DNA of 64,000 nucleotides from Streptomyces sp. CoH27 (GCF_020181035.1 NZ_JAIQYY010000013.1:78562-142561); one strand, 5' to 3'. Positions 1 to 8,781 are shown, counted from the stretch's first letter. Translations and numbers: made by a program. Notes: generated from the sequence alone by a model not told the origin.

Positions 1-1623
1 ACCACCACACTCCACGTCTCCCCCCGCACCATGCCCCACCTCCTGGACCACTGTTTCTTCCCGCAGCGGCCCAACTGGCCAGATGTGGAGGACCGTTGGC
101 CGGTGGTGCCGGCCACCACGATCGTGCGGCACATGATGGACGCGGCGGAGGCCGCGGCCCCCGGTCTGCGGGCCGTCACGGTGCGCGGGGCCCGCTTCGA
201 CCGCTGGCTCACCGCCACACCGCCCGTCGACGTCCCGGTCACCGTCACCCCGGACCCGCTCCCCGGCCGTCCCGACCGCGTCACCGTCGCCTTCGGGCCC
301 ACGGCCCGGGCCGTCGTCGAACTCGCCCCGCACCACCCCGCACCGCCCCCGCCCGGCCCGCTCCCGGACGCGCCCGAACGCCGCCCCGAGCACACCGCCG
401 CCCAGATCTACCGGGAGCGCTGGATGTTCCACGGCCCCGGCTTCCAGGGCCTCACCGACCTCACCGCGATCGGCGAGCGGCACATCCGCGGACGTATCAC
501 CGCACCCGCCGCCCCCGGTGCCCTGCTCGACAACGTCGGTCAGCTCCTCGGCTACTGGATCATGGCGACCCGCACCGAGCGAACCGTCGTCTTCCCCGTG
601 CAGATAGGGCAGTTGAGCTTCCATGGGCCGCACCCGGCCCCCGGCACCGAGGTCGCGTGCCTCCTGCGGATCACGGCCCTCACGGACACCCTCCTGGAGG
701 CGGACGCGGAGCTGACCGTCGGCGGCCGGGTGTGGGCCCGGATCACCGGCTGGCAGGACCGCCGCTTCGACAACGACCCGACGACCCGCCCCGTCGAGCG
801 CTTCCCCGAACGCCACACCCTCTCCGCCGCCCGGCCCGGCGGCTGGGTACTGGTGCACGAGCGGTGGCCGGACCTCGCCTCACGCGAGCTGATCATGCGC
901 AACTCGCTGGGCGGTGCCGAACGCGCCGCATACGCCGAACGCCCGCCGCGCGGCCGCCGGCAGTGGCTGCTCGGCCGGATCGCGGTCAAGGACGCCGTAC
1001 GGCAATGGCTCTGGCAGCACGGCGAAGGCCCCGTCTTTCCCGCCGAACTCCGGGTTCACAATGATGAGTTGGGCCGTCCGTACGTCACCGGTACGCACGG
1101 GCGCACCCTGCCCCCGCTGGACGTCTCACTCGCCCACCGGGGCGAGGCAGGCGTGGCGATCGTACGGCCGCACCGGCCCCAGCCGGGCCCCGGCATCGAC
1201 ATCGAAGAGGTCGCCGAGCGGGACCCGGCGACCCTCGCCACCGCGCTCGGCACGGCCGAACTGCGGCTGCTGCGGGGCCTGCCGGAGGACGGCCCCGATC
1301 CGCAGGCGTGGTGGTTCACCCGTTTCTGGGCCGCCAAGGAGGCGGTCGCCAAGGCCGAGGGCGTCGGATTCGGCGGCCGGCCACGGGACTTCGAGGTGCT
1401 GGAGGCCGCCCCGGACGGCAGCAGGCTGCTGGTCTCCGGCCGTCTGGAGCGCGCCTACACCGTGCACTGCGCGCCGGTGAGCAATCCACCCGCTCTGCCC
1501 GGGCGGGAGTACGTGGTGGCCTGGACGACCGGGCCCGGAGCCGACGGCGCACGGCGCGACGACACACCGCCCGACGCCACCCCTGAACCCGAAGACGAAG
1601 CAGCCGAGGAGCACCCCCGATGA
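1..1623 (+). CDS. Type I polyketide synthase, C-terminal part (dehydratase + 4'-phosphopantetheinyl transferase), truncated by window start
   Basis: The reading frame is open from base 1, so the window cuts into a longer gene; 540 residues are visible. The first ~330 residues form a double hot-dog dehydratase. The likely catalytic His lies in LLDHCFF (about residue 17), followed by a PVVP turn, and the likely catalytic Asp is in LLDNVGQLL (residue 177). The last ~200 residues are an Sfp/EntD-type 4'-phosphopantetheinyl transferase with the magnesium motif GIDIE (398-402) and the WAAKEAVAK motif (443-451). A DH followed by a built-in PPTase is known from enediyne-type and PUFA-type iterative synthases, so this enzyme may load phosphopantetheine on its own carrier domain or on the ACP encoded next. 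The stop codon overlaps the ACP start (ATGA), indicating translational coupling. The KS/AT half lies outside, so the product class cannot be assigned. Confidence 0.9.
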   Translation, partial: TTTLHVSPRTMPHLLDHCFFPQRPNWPDVEDRWPVVPATTIVRHMMDAAEAAAPGLRAVTVRGARFDRWLTATPPVDVPVTVTPDPLPGRPDRVTVAFGPTARAVVELAPHHPAPPPPGPLPDAPERRPEHTAAQIYRERWMFHGPGFQGLTDLTAIGERHIRGRITAPAAPGALLDNVGQLLGYWIMATRTERTVVFPVQIGQLSFHGPHPAPGTEVACLLRITALTDTLLEADAELTVGGRVWARITGWQDRRFDNDPTTRPVERFPERHTLSAARPGGWVLVHERWPDLASRELIMRNSLGGAERAAYAERPPRGRRQWLLGRIAVKDAVRQWLWQHGEGPVFPAELRVHNDELGRPYVTGTHGRTLPPLDVSLAHRGEAGVAIVRPHRPQPGPGIDIEEVAERDPATLATALGTAELRLLRGLPEDGPDPQAWWFTRFWAAKEAVAKAEGVGFGGRPRDFEVLEAAPDGSRLLVSGRLERAYTVHCAPVSNPPALPGREYVVAWTTGPGADGARRDDTPPDATPEPEDEAAEEHPR

Positions 1624-1991
1624 ACCCCACCCAGCCGGTTCCGACGAACTCCCTCCCGCCGGCCCCCACGCAGCCCACCGTGCCCACCGCGGACACCGTG
1701 CCCACCGCGGACCGTGTGCTCGCCGACGTCACCGGCATGCTCCGCACCGTCCTCGCGGAGTACGGCGACGACGACGTGGTGATCGGCATGTCCACCACCT
1801 TCAACCGCGATCTGGAGCTGGAGAGCATCGACCTCGTCACCCTGGCCGGGCTGCTGGAGGAGCGGTACGGGCGGCGGGCCAACCTCGCCGAATTCCTGGC
1901 CGGCATGGAGTTCGACGAGATCATCGGGCTGACCGTGGGCCGGCTGGTGGAGTACGTGGTGTGGAGCCTGAAGACCACGCAGGCGGGCTGA
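1620..1991 (+). CDS. Free-standing acyl carrier protein
   Basis: This 123-residue protein has an acyl carrier fold. The attachment Ser is residue 69 in LELESIDLV, which matches the conserved (D/E)S(I/L) site at the start of helix II. It would carry the acyl chain as a phosphopantetheine thioester for the adjacent PKS. The first ~30 residues are a Pro/Thr-rich tail outside the usual domain and contain a short in-frame duplication (VPTAD twice). The start overlaps the PKS stop by 4 bp and the next gene begins 3 bp after its stop, so it sits inside a tightly coupled operon. Modification by the PPTase domain upstream is an inference from position. Confidence 0.85.
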   Translation: MNPTQPVPTNSLPPAPTQPTVPTADTVPTADRVLADVTGMLRTVLAEYGDDDVVIGMSTTFNRDLELESIDLVTLAGLLEERYGRRANLAEFLAGMEFDEIIGLTVGRLVEYVVWSLKTTQAG

Positions 1992-1994
1992 GTC

Positions 1995-2795
1995 GTGGCG
2001 ATGGTCGACGCCGGCGGGATCCGGCTGCACGTCCAGCGCACGGGGCCCACCGGCGACCGGTCCCCGCGCGCCACGGTCGTCCTGGTGCACGGGCTGCTCA
2101 CCGACAGCCTGGCCAGCTACTACTTCACCGTCGCCCCCGCCTTCGCCGCGTCCGGACTCGACGTCGTCATGTACGACCTGCGCGGACACGGCCGCAGCGA
2201 GCGCCCGTCGCGGGGCTACACCCTCGACCACAACATCGACGACCTGGAGGCACTCCTCGACCGGCTGGGCGTCACCGGGCCCGTCCACCTGGTCGGCAAC
2301 TCCTACGGCGGCACCATCGCCTTCGGCTGGGCGGCCCGGCACCCGGAACGCGTCACCAGCCTCACCCTGATCGAGTCCGAGCCCCCGACCCCGGCCTGGG
2401 CGGCGAAACTCGGCCGCATCCTCGACCGGGTCGTCACCCAGCTCGCCCACAACGAATCCGACGCCCTCGCCTGGATCACCGCGAACCGGGGCCACAACAC
2501 CGCCCGGCTGGCCAAGGGCGCGGCCCGGCTCGCCCGCGAGACCACCCTCGGCCGGGACATCCCCGCCAGCCGCGTGCTCACCGAGGCCGAGATCAGGGCC
2601 GTACACTGCCCGGTCCTCGGGGTGTACGGCGGCGATTCGGACCTGGTCGACCTGGTGCCGCTGAAGCGGACGCTGCTGACCGGGTTCCGGGCGGTCGTGC
2701 TCCCCGGGCACGAGCACTCGGTGCTGGTGGAGGCGCCCACGGCCGTCGGCGGGCACATCCTGGACCTGATCCACGCGGGGGCGGGGGTCCGGTGA
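1995..2795 (+). CDS. Alpha/beta hydrolase in PKS operon
   Basis: A 266-residue alpha/beta hydrolase starting at GTG, 3 bp after the ACP stop. The oxyanion region VLVHGLLTD, the DLRGHGRS turn and the nucleophile elbow GNSYGG (Ser103) are all clear. A late GHEHSVL supplies the probable catalytic His and GGDSDLVD a plausible acid. No signal peptide is seen, so it is cytoplasmic. In this operon it could act as a thioesterase that releases or edits acyl chains on the carrier protein, or as an ester hydrolase or cyclase; the family alone does not decide. The stop overlaps the glycosyltransferase start (GTGA). Confidence 0.85.
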   Translation: MAMVDAGGIRLHVQRTGPTGDRSPRATVVLVHGLLTDSLASYYFTVAPAFAASGLDVVMYDLRGHGRSERPSRGYTLDHNIDDLEALLDRLGVTGPVHLVGNSYGGTIAFGWAARHPERVTSLTLIESEPPTPAWAAKLGRILDRVVTQLAHNESDALAWITANRGHNTARLAKGAARLARETTLGRDIPASRVLTEAEIRAVHCPVLGVYGGDSDLVDLVPLKRTLLTGFRAVVLPGHEHSVLVEAPTAVGGHILDLIHAGAGVR

Positions 2796-4000
2796 GCGCC
2801 TTCCTCTTCGTCGTACCGCCGCTGACCGGGCACATCAACCCGGCCGTCGGCGTCGCCGCCCGGCTGACCGCGCGCGGCCACCGGGTCGCCTGGGTGTGTG
2901 CCGACCCCGCGCTGGTACGGCGGCTCGCGGGCCCGGACGCCGAGGTGCACGGGTGCGCGGGCCCGGTGCCGGGCGCCGACGGCGCCGTACGGCCGCCGGA
3001 GCTGCGGGGCGCGGAGGCGCTGAAGTTCCTCTGGGAGCGTTATCTGCTCCCGCTCGCCGATGCGATGGCTCCGGGTGTGCGGGGGGCCGTCGAGGCGGTC
3101 CGCCCGGACGTGGTCGTGGCCGACCAACAGGCCTTCGCCGGCGCCCTGGTGGCCGAGCGGGCCGGGCTGCCGTGGGCCACCTCCGCGACCACCTCGGCCG
3201 AGTTCAGCGGCGCGTACGACGGTCTGCCGAAGGTCGCCGCGTGGCTGGACCGGAGCCTGGCCGGGCTCAGGACGCGGATCGGCGACCCGGCCGGCACCGC
3301 CGACCCGCGTTTCTCCCCGCACCTGCTGCTGATCTTCAGCACCCCCGAACTCATCGGTCCCCAGGCGCCGTTGGCCCCGCACATCCACTACGTCGGCCCG
3401 TCGCTCGCCGGCCGCCCGGCCGGGCCCGGCTTCCCCTGGGAGCGGCTCGACCCGGGCCGGGCGAAGGTCCTGGTGACCCTCGGCACGGCCAACGCGGACG
3501 TGGGCGTCCGGTTTCTCACCGAGTGCCTCACCGCACTGCGCGAACGCGCCGACCGGGTGCAGGCGGTGATCGCCGACCCGGGGGGCGTCCTCCCGGTGCC
3601 GCCCGGCGACAAGGACGTCCTGGTGCTGCCGTCCGTGCCCCAACTCCCCTTGCTGGAGCGGATGGACGCCGTCGTCTGCCACGCGGGCCACAACACCGTG
3701 TGCGAGGCCCTGTGGCACGGCGTCCCGCTCGTCGCCGCCCCGATCCGCGACGATCAGCCGGTGGTGGCCGGGCAGGTCGTGGACGCGGGTGCCGGCGTCC
3801 GGGTCCGCTTCGGCCGGGTCACCGCGGACCGGCTGGGCGCGGCCCTCGACACCGTCCTCGCCGACCGCTCCCTGCGGGCCGCCGCGGCCCGGATCCGCAC
3901 CGCGTTCCGCGCGGCGGGCGGCGCCCGGGCCGCCGCGGCCCACCTCGAACACCTCGCGGACTTCACAGACTTCGCCGACTCCGAAGCGGAGAGCCGATGA
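2792..4000 (+). CDS. MGT-family (GT-B) glycosyltransferase
   Basis: A 402-residue GT1-type glycosyltransferase. The N-terminal acceptor domain opens with PPLTGHINPAVGVAARL, whose GHxNP is typical of macrolide and UDP-glucuronosyl-like transferases. The C-terminal donor domain has CHAGHNTVCEALWHGVP followed by APIRDDQ, which matches the family's nucleotide-sugar signature. It should transfer a sugar from an activated donor to a hydroxyl of a lipophilic acceptor, here most likely the polyketide of the same operon. GTG at 2792 was chosen because it gives the GTGA overlap and directly precedes the conserved N-terminal strand. Its own stop overlaps the methyltransferase start (ATGA). Confidence 0.9.
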   Translation: MSAFLFVVPPLTGHINPAVGVAARLTARGHRVAWVCADPALVRRLAGPDAEVHGCAGPVPGADGAVRPPELRGAEALKFLWERYLLPLADAMAPGVRGAVEAVRPDVVVADQQAFAGALVAERAGLPWATSATTSAEFSGAYDGLPKVAAWLDRSLAGLRTRIGDPAGTADPRFSPHLLLIFSTPELIGPQAPLAPHIHYVGPSLAGRPAGPGFPWERLDPGRAKVLVTLGTANADVGVRFLTECLTALRERADRVQAVIADPGGVLPVPPGDKDVLVLPSVPQLPLLERMDAVVCHAGHNTVCEALWHGVPLVAAPIRDDQPVVAGQVVDAGAGVRVRFGRVTADRLGAALDTVLADRSLRAAAARIRTAFRAAGGARAAAAHLEHLADFTDFADSEAESR

Positions 4001-5100
4001 CCGAGCAAGAAGACAAGGGCGACACGGGCCGTGAGGCCGGCAAGGGTGACAAGGCGGCGCGCGTCGCCGCCCTGCGCTCCGCCTACCAGGACGACCTGGC
4101 CGCCGGCACGGACCGCTTCTTCGCCGCCCGCCGCACCGACTGCCCCTGGTGCGGCGCGAACCGGCTCACCCCGCGGCTGCGCACCACCGACCTGCTCCAG
4201 CACAAGCCGGGCCACTTCACCCTCGACCGCTGCGCCGACTGCGGCCACACCTTCCAGAACCCCCAACTGACGGAGGACGGGCTGGAGTTCTACTACCGGG
4301 ACTTCTACGACGGCCTCGGCGAGCAGCGCATGAGCGGCACCTTCGGCGGCCGTACCGCCATGTACCAGGGCCGCGCCGAGGCGATGCTGCCGCACGACCC
4401 CACCCCGAAGACCTGGCTGGACGTCGGCACCGGCCACGGCCACTTCTGCGCGGCCGCCCGCAGCGTCCTTCCCGGCACCTCCTTCGACGGGCTCGACTTC
4501 ACCGACGGCGTCGAACTCGCCGCCCGCGAGGGCCGCGTGGACCACGCCTACCGCGGCGCCTTCCCCGCCCTCGCCCCCGAACTCGCCGCCCGCTACGACG
4601 TGGTGAGCATGTTCCACTACCTGGAGCACAGCACCGACCCGGACCGCGAACTGCGCGCCGCCCACGAGGCCGTACGCCCCGGCGGCCACCTCCTCATCGA
4701 GGTGCCGGACCCGGAGAGCCGCTACGCCCGGCTGCTCGGCCGCTGGTGGCTGCCCTGGCTCCAGCCGCAGCACCTGCATTTCATGCCGGTGGCCAACCTC
4801 CGGCGGCGGCTGACCGAGCTGGGCTTCACGGTGGTCGCGGAGCAGCACGCCGAGCCGCACGACCCGGTCGACCTGCTGGCCGCCGTCTGGCTGGCCCTGG
4901 ACCACACCGCCCCGCGCGAGGACGCTCCCTGGCTGCCCGAACCACCCGGCCCCCTGAGCCGCGGCCTGCGTGCCACGCTCCTCCTCGCCGGCGTCCCCGC
5001 CCTCATCACCGCCACACTCCTGGACCGCTTCGCGCTACGTCCCCTGTCCCACCGCCTGGGCCTGTCCAACGCATACCGTCTGGTGGCCCGCCGCGACTGA
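3997..5100 (+). CDS. SAM-dependent methyltransferase with N-terminal zinc-finger-like module
   Basis: This 367-residue protein has a charged N-terminus, then a CPWC ... CADC pair (about residues 49-52 and 78-81) like those in C-methyltransferases and related enzymes that carry a small zinc module. The class I methyltransferase core has motif I WLDVGTGHGHFC and a post-II motif MFHYLEHSTDP. A hydrophobic stretch near residues 325-345 could touch the membrane. In this operon it probably O- or C-methylates the polyketide or its sugar; the substrate cannot be read from sequence. It is the last gene of the plus-strand operon and ends 7 bp before the convergent flippase-like gene. Confidence 0.85.
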   Translation: MTEQEDKGDTGREAGKGDKAARVAALRSAYQDDLAAGTDRFFAARRTDCPWCGANRLTPRLRTTDLLQHKPGHFTLDRCADCGHTFQNPQLTEDGLEFYYRDFYDGLGEQRMSGTFGGRTAMYQGRAEAMLPHDPTPKTWLDVGTGHGHFCAAARSVLPGTSFDGLDFTDGVELAAREGRVDHAYRGAFPALAPELAARYDVVSMFHYLEHSTDPDRELRAAHEAVRPGGHLLIEVPDPESRYARLLGRWWLPWLQPQHLHFMPVANLRRRLTELGFTVVAEQHAEPHDPVDLLAAVWLALDHTAPREDAPWLPEPPGPLSRGLRATLLLAGVPALITATLLDRFALRPLSHRLGLSNAYRLVARRD

Positions 5101-5107
5101 CCGCCAC

Positions 5108-6151
5108 TCACAGGATCTTGGCCCGGATCAGCGCGGACAGCACCACGGCGCCCGGCGCCAGTGGCACCCAGTCCGTCAGCATCCGGTATCCGATGACGGT
5201 CGCGGTGGCCACCGAGGGGGCCGCACCGAAGGTGATCAGCGTCCACACCAGCGCCGCGTCGACCGCGAGTCCGCCCGGCGCCGGCACCGCGCCGACGGCC
5301 GTGCCCGCCGCGAGGTAGGCGAGCATCACCTGCTCCCACGGCAGCTCCAGTCCGAGCGAGGCACCGACACAGGCCAGGGTGGCCGCCTGGAGCAGCGGCA
5401 TCGCGACCGCCCCGCCCCACAGCGCGGCCACCCGGCAGGGCCGCGTGTGCACCTCCCGGGCGTCGGCGAGGGCACAGCGCAGCATCCCGGTCACCGGCCG
5501 CCTGAGCGGCCGTACGACCGTCAGCAGCACCCCGGCGACCGCGAGGGCCCCGCCCACGACGGCGGCGACCGGCACCAGCAGCCGCCCGTCCGGTACCAGC
5601 CCGCCGAGGTCCCGCCAGGCCGGAGACACGGCCAGGAACACGACCAGCACCACCGTCTTCGCGGAGGACTTCGCCAGCGAGTACAACCCGACCGACGCCG
5701 TCGCACGGGCCGGCGGCACCCCGCGCGCCCGCAGAAACCGCACCGTGACGGCATGGGCGCCGAGCCCGCCGGGAAGCGCGTGATTGGCCGCACCGGCGGC
5801 GAACTGCGAGGCCAGCAACTGCCCCGCGGGCAGCCGGTCGGGCAGCGCGCCCTGCCGGACGCAGGCGGCCGCCACCCAGTTCAGGCAGGTGAAACCGCCC
5901 CCGGCCAGCAGCCACCAGGGATCGGCCGCGACGAGCCGCCGGACCCCCTCGTACACCAGGGGCCGGTTGGCCATCGCCCAGCCGCCGGCCAGCAGCAGCG
6001 GAGCGAGGCACAGGGCCAGCCGCACGGGCCGGCCAGCCAGGAAAGACGAGGGCCGGGGCGTAGGGGTTGCCTCGGCGAGCGAGGAGAGGGCCCCCTCCCG
6101 CACGGGCGGGGACGCAGGGAGCGAGAGCGGGGACGGAGACGGTGCGGACAC
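5108..6151 (-). CDS. Flippase-like integral membrane protein (LPG synthase TM / UPF0104 family)
   Basis: A 347-residue polytopic protein with the features of the lysylphosphatidylglycerol-synthase transmembrane family: repeated hydrophobic helices, an LPGGLGAHAVTVRFL segment and the late AGTAVGAVPAPGGLAVDAALV motif. Family members are proposed lipid flippases or membrane-bound glycolipid helpers and lack the aminoacyl-transferase domain when this short. The GTG at 6151 was chosen over the upstream ATG at 6286 because a clear AAGGAC ribosome site lies about 8 bp ahead and the extra residues are low-complexity. It converges with the PKS operon; a role in moving the glycosylated polyketide across the membrane is only suggested by the neighbourhood. 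Confidence 0.8.
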   Translation of the reverse strand: MSAPSPSPLSLPASPPVREGALSSLAEATPTPRPSSFLAGRPVRLALCLAPLLLAGGWAMANRPLVYEGVRRLVAADPWWLLAGGGFTCLNWVAAACVRQGALPDRLPAGQLLASQFAAGAANHALPGGLGAHAVTVRFLRARGVPPARATASVGLYSLAKSSAKTVVLVVFLAVSPAWRDLGGLVPDGRLLVPVAAVVGGALAVAGVLLTVVRPLRRPVTGMLRCALADAREVHTRPCRVAALWGGAVAMPLLQAATLACVGASLGLELPWEQVMLAYLAAGTAVGAVPAPGGLAVDAALVWTLITFGAAPSVATATVIGYRMLTDWVPLAPGAVVLSALIRAKIL

Positions 6152-6310
6152 GGGCGTCGTCCTTCCGCGGCGGGTCCCGGGGCCGGGACCTGGGGGAGGC
6201 GGGTCGGGCGATACCGGGGAGCCTGCCCCGCCCGCGTGACACCACGGTGTCCGAAAACCCAAGGGCCGAGGGCGGGTCGGTGCCACCGGGGAGCCGGCGG
6301 GGAAGCGTGC

Positions 6311-6332
6311 GCTTAACCGCCGTTCACCGCCG
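6311..6332 (+). promoter_or_regulatory. PHO-box-like direct repeat upstream of dedA
   Basis: Two adjacent 11-bp units begin GCTTAACC and GTTCACC. The second matches the Streptomyces PhoP direct-repeat core (GTTCACC) fully and the first 5 of 7 positions. They lie just ahead of a TAGCCT -10-like hexamer at 6339-6344. This suggests phosphate control of the DedA gene; it is weaker than the phoD site. Confidence 0.35.
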
Positions 6333-6351
6333 ACCAGGTAGCCTTCCCTTG

Positions 6352-6375
6352 GGGCGCCCTTTACATGCGGCGCCC
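6352..6375 (+). promoter_or_regulatory. Stem-loop in the dedA leader
   Basis: A perfect 7-bp inverted repeat GGGCGCC / GGCGCCC surrounds a 10-nt loop, about 20 nt ahead of the AGGGGAGGAA ribosome site. It lies within the probable 5' leader, so it could affect translation or mRNA stability. No riboswitch class is recognisable. Confidence 0.4.
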
Positions 6376-6410
6376 GGGAGGCAAGGACAGCGACAGGGGA
6401 GGAACCCGCG

Positions 6411-7058
6411 GTGCACGTCCAGGAATGGCTCGACTCGGTGCCCGCGGCCGCCGTCTACGCCGTGGTGGCCCTGGTGATCGGTGTGGAGAGCCTGGGCATT
6501 CCGCTGCCGGGTGAGATCGTCCTGGTCTCGGCGGCGCTGATGTCCTCGCAGCACTCCGGCATCAACCCGATCGTCCTCGGCGCCTGCGCGACCGCGGGTG
6601 CGGTGATCGGCGACTCCATCGGTTACGCCATCGGCCGCAAGGGCGGCCGCCCGCTGCTGGCCTGGTTGGGCGGGAAATTCCCGAAGCACTTCAGCGAGGG
6701 CCATGTGGCCACCGCCGAGCGGTCCTTCGAGAAGTGGGGCATGTGGGCCGTCTTCGTCGGCCGCTTCATCGCTCTCCTGCGCATCTTCGCCGGCCCACTC
6801 GCCGGCGTCCTGCACATGCCGTACTGGAAGTTCCTGATCGCCAACGTCCTCGGCGGCATCTGCTGGGCGGGCGGCACGACGGCCGTCATCTACTACGTGG
6901 GCGTCGTCGCCGAGGGCTGGCTGAAGAAGTTCTCCTACGTGGGCCTGGTGGCGGCGGTCCTCGTCGGCCTGGCCTCGATGCTGCTGGTCAAGCGCAAGGC
7001 GAAGAAGGCTCAGGAGCAGGGCGAGCGGGAAGCGGAACCTGTCGGCGCCGCTGAGTGA
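6411..7058 (+). CDS. DedA-family membrane protein
   Basis: A 215-residue DedA/SNARE-associated family protein. Visible hallmarks are ESLGIPLPGE near the N-terminus, the GDSIGYAIGRKGG segment, and FVGRFIALLRIFAGPLAG, which carries the conserved membrane-embedded Arg residues. Four to five hydrophobic spans are followed by a basic tail (KRKAKKAQEQGE). DedA proteins act in the cytoplasmic membrane and are linked to recycling of undecaprenyl phosphate or other lipid carriers by flipping, driven by proton motive force. The GTG start has a strong AGGGGAGGAA ribosome site 7 bp upstream. A PHO-box-like repeat and a leader hairpin precede it. Confidence 0.9.
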   Translation: MHVQEWLDSVPAAAVYAVVALVIGVESLGIPLPGEIVLVSAALMSSQHSGINPIVLGACATAGAVIGDSIGYAIGRKGGRPLLAWLGGKFPKHFSEGHVATAERSFEKWGMWAVFVGRFIALLRIFAGPLAGVLHMPYWKFLIANVLGGICWAGGTTAVIYYVGVVAEGWLKKFSYVGLVAAVLVGLASMLLVKRKAKKAQEQGEREAEPVGAAE

Positions 7059-7188
7059 AAGCGCCCTGAAGGGGCCGCGGGGCCGTATCGATGTGCGGCT
7101 CCGCCGCGCTGGCGGTCCCCCGGGTTCGAGCGAAGTCGAGAACACGGGGGAGCGGCAAAGCACGGATAACCGGTACTCGCCAGGCGGC

Positions 7189-7716
7189 CTATTCGTGCAC
7201 CTCGCGATGCGCCTTCGCCAACTCCGCATACATGGTGCCGTTGAGGGTGACCCCCTGCCGCTCTTCCTCGGTCAGCTCGCGCCGCACCTTCGCCGGCACC
7301 CCCGCCACCAGCGAGCCGGGCGGCACCACCATCCCCTGCGGCACCAGCGCCTGAGCGGCAACAAGTGACCCGGCGCCGATGACGGCCCCATTCAGCACGG
7401 TCGCCCCCATCCCGATGAGGCAGTCGTCCTCCACCGTCGCCCCGTGCACCACCGCGTTGTGCCCGATGGAAACCCGCTCACCCACGCTCACGGGAAACCC
7501 GGGATCCGCATGCAGCGTGCAATTGTCCTGCACATTGCTGCTCGCACCGATCTCGATACGCTCGACATCGCCCCGCACCACCGCGCCGTACCAGACACTC
7601 GCCCCGGAGCGGAGCGAAACGTCCCCGATCACGGAAGCCGTAGGCGCCACGAACGCCCCGGGATCGACCTGGGGCTCCCTGCCGCCGATGCCCACGATCA
7701 GCGCCTGCTGCGTCAT
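7189..7716 (-). CDS. Gamma-carbonic-anhydrase-family protein (left-handed beta-helix)
   Basis: A 175-residue hexapeptide-repeat protein of the YrdA/PaaY gamma-carbonic anhydrase group. The three expected metal-binding His are visible in TLHAD and GHNAVVHGA within the beta-helix coils. It may catalyse reversible CO2 hydration, though many members of this group have weak activity or an unknown thioesterase-like role. The ATG at 7716 follows a GAGGAGAA ribosome site; the longer frame to 7770 has none. It is transcribed away from the acyltransferase gene at 7826 across a ~110-bp divergent region. Confidence 0.85.
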   Translation of the reverse strand: MTQQALIVGIGGREPQVDPGAFVAPTASVIGDVSLRSGASVWYGAVVRGDVERIEIGASSNVQDNCTLHADPGFPVSVGERVSIGHNAVVHGATVEDDCLIGMGATVLNGAVIGAGSLVAAQALVPQGMVVPPGSLVAGVPAKVRRELTEEERQGVTLNGTMYAELAKAHREVHE

Positions 7717-7825
7717 CACCGTTCTCCTCGTGTCGTCGTCCTCCGCACCGTACGACACGGGCTGGGGCAAAGATCACAGCAGGCAGGTCTCTCGCCGAAA
7801 GCGTCCGCTTAGTAACGTGACCCCC

Positions 7826-8590
7826 GTGCCCCAGCGGAAGAACACGTTCTCATCCTGGCGTCACCGTGCGGCGCAGCGCGCGGTGCACGCGGTCTGGGCC
7901 TGGGCGCAGCGCACGGGTTCGGTCAGCGCGGACCACCCCGGCCGCTTCCGGTTCGGCTCGATCGGCGAAGCCACCAGGCTGGCCTTCCCGCTCGGCACCG
8001 TCTTCGGCGAGCCCTGGATCCACCTCGGCTCCCACTGCATCATCGCCGAGCAGGTCACGCTGACCGCCGGTCTGATGCCGGACCTCGACCTCGGCCCGGA
8101 CCCGATCCTGCGCATCGGCGACGGGGTCGTCCTCGGCCGGGGCAGCCATGTCATCGCGGACACGACGGTCACCATCGGCCGCGACTGCTACTTCGGCCCG
8201 TACGTCTACGTCACCTCCACCAACCACTCCTACGACGACCCGCACGAGCCCATCGGCAGGCAGTGGCCGCGGATGGAGCCGGTGGAGATCGGCCCGGGCT
8301 GCTGGATCGGCACCGGCGCGGTGATCCTGCCCGGCGCGCGGATCGGCCGGAACGTGGTCGTCGCGGCCGGTGCCGTGGTGCGCGGCACGGTGCCCGATCA
8401 CGCCGTGGTGGCCGGTGCACCGGCCCGGGTGGTACGGCGCTGGACGGCCGAGGACGGCTGGCAGCCCCCGCTGCGGACCCCGGCGCCGGTGCCGATACCG
8501 GACGGCATGACCCCGGAGCAGCTGCGGGCGCTGGCGGAGCTGGACGAGGAGGCGGTGGCGCAGCTGGCCCGGCTGGAGCCCGAGGGCTGA
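7826..8590 (+). CDS. Hexapeptide-repeat acyltransferase
   Basis: A 254-residue left-handed beta-helix transferase. Repeat coils such as IGDGVVLGRGSHVIADTTV and IGPGCWIGTGAVILPGARIG lead into a C-terminal cap AGAPARVVRRW, as in CoA-dependent O-acetyltransferases (maltose/galactoside and sugar-modifying types). The TSTNHSYDD segment carries the likely catalytic His. Its acceptor is unknown. The GTG at 7826 fits a leaderless transcript: a TAACGT -10 box ends 7 bp upstream. An alternative GTG at 7817 would overlap that box. Confidence 0.8.
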   Translation: MPQRKNTFSSWRHRAAQRAVHAVWAWAQRTGSVSADHPGRFRFGSIGEATRLAFPLGTVFGEPWIHLGSHCIIAEQVTLTAGLMPDLDLGPDPILRIGDGVVLGRGSHVIADTTVTIGRDCYFGPYVYVTSTNHSYDDPHEPIGRQWPRMEPVEIGPGCWIGTGAVILPGARIGRNVVVAAGAVVRGTVPDHAVVAGAPARVVRRWTAEDGWQPPLRTPAPVPIPDGMTPEQLRALAELDEEAVAQLARLEPEG

Positions 8591-8781
8591 GCCACGGTGC
8601 CGGTGCACGCTCGCCGGAGGTCAGCCGGCCGGGACGTCGCCGCAGACGCCGCCCTCGCCGGGGAGCATCACGCCGACGCGGTCATCGCCGGCCGGTGGCG
8701 GCCGAGAACCTGGTGCCCGATCGGCCTGCCCGCGGCTGTCCGGCCGGGGCGGCTTCGGCGGCGCGGGTCGCGGCGGAGGTG

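Noticed and set aside
1..1623. Assignment as an enediyne synthase
   Set aside because: DH-PPTase ends also occur in PUFA-type and other iterative synthases, no enediyne cassette genes are seen, and the KS is outside the window.
8591..8781. Small peptide gene on the minus strand (GDDRVGVMLPGEGG)
   Set aside because: No start codon with a ribosome site and no modifying enzymes nearby; it is the 3' gap after the DMT gene.
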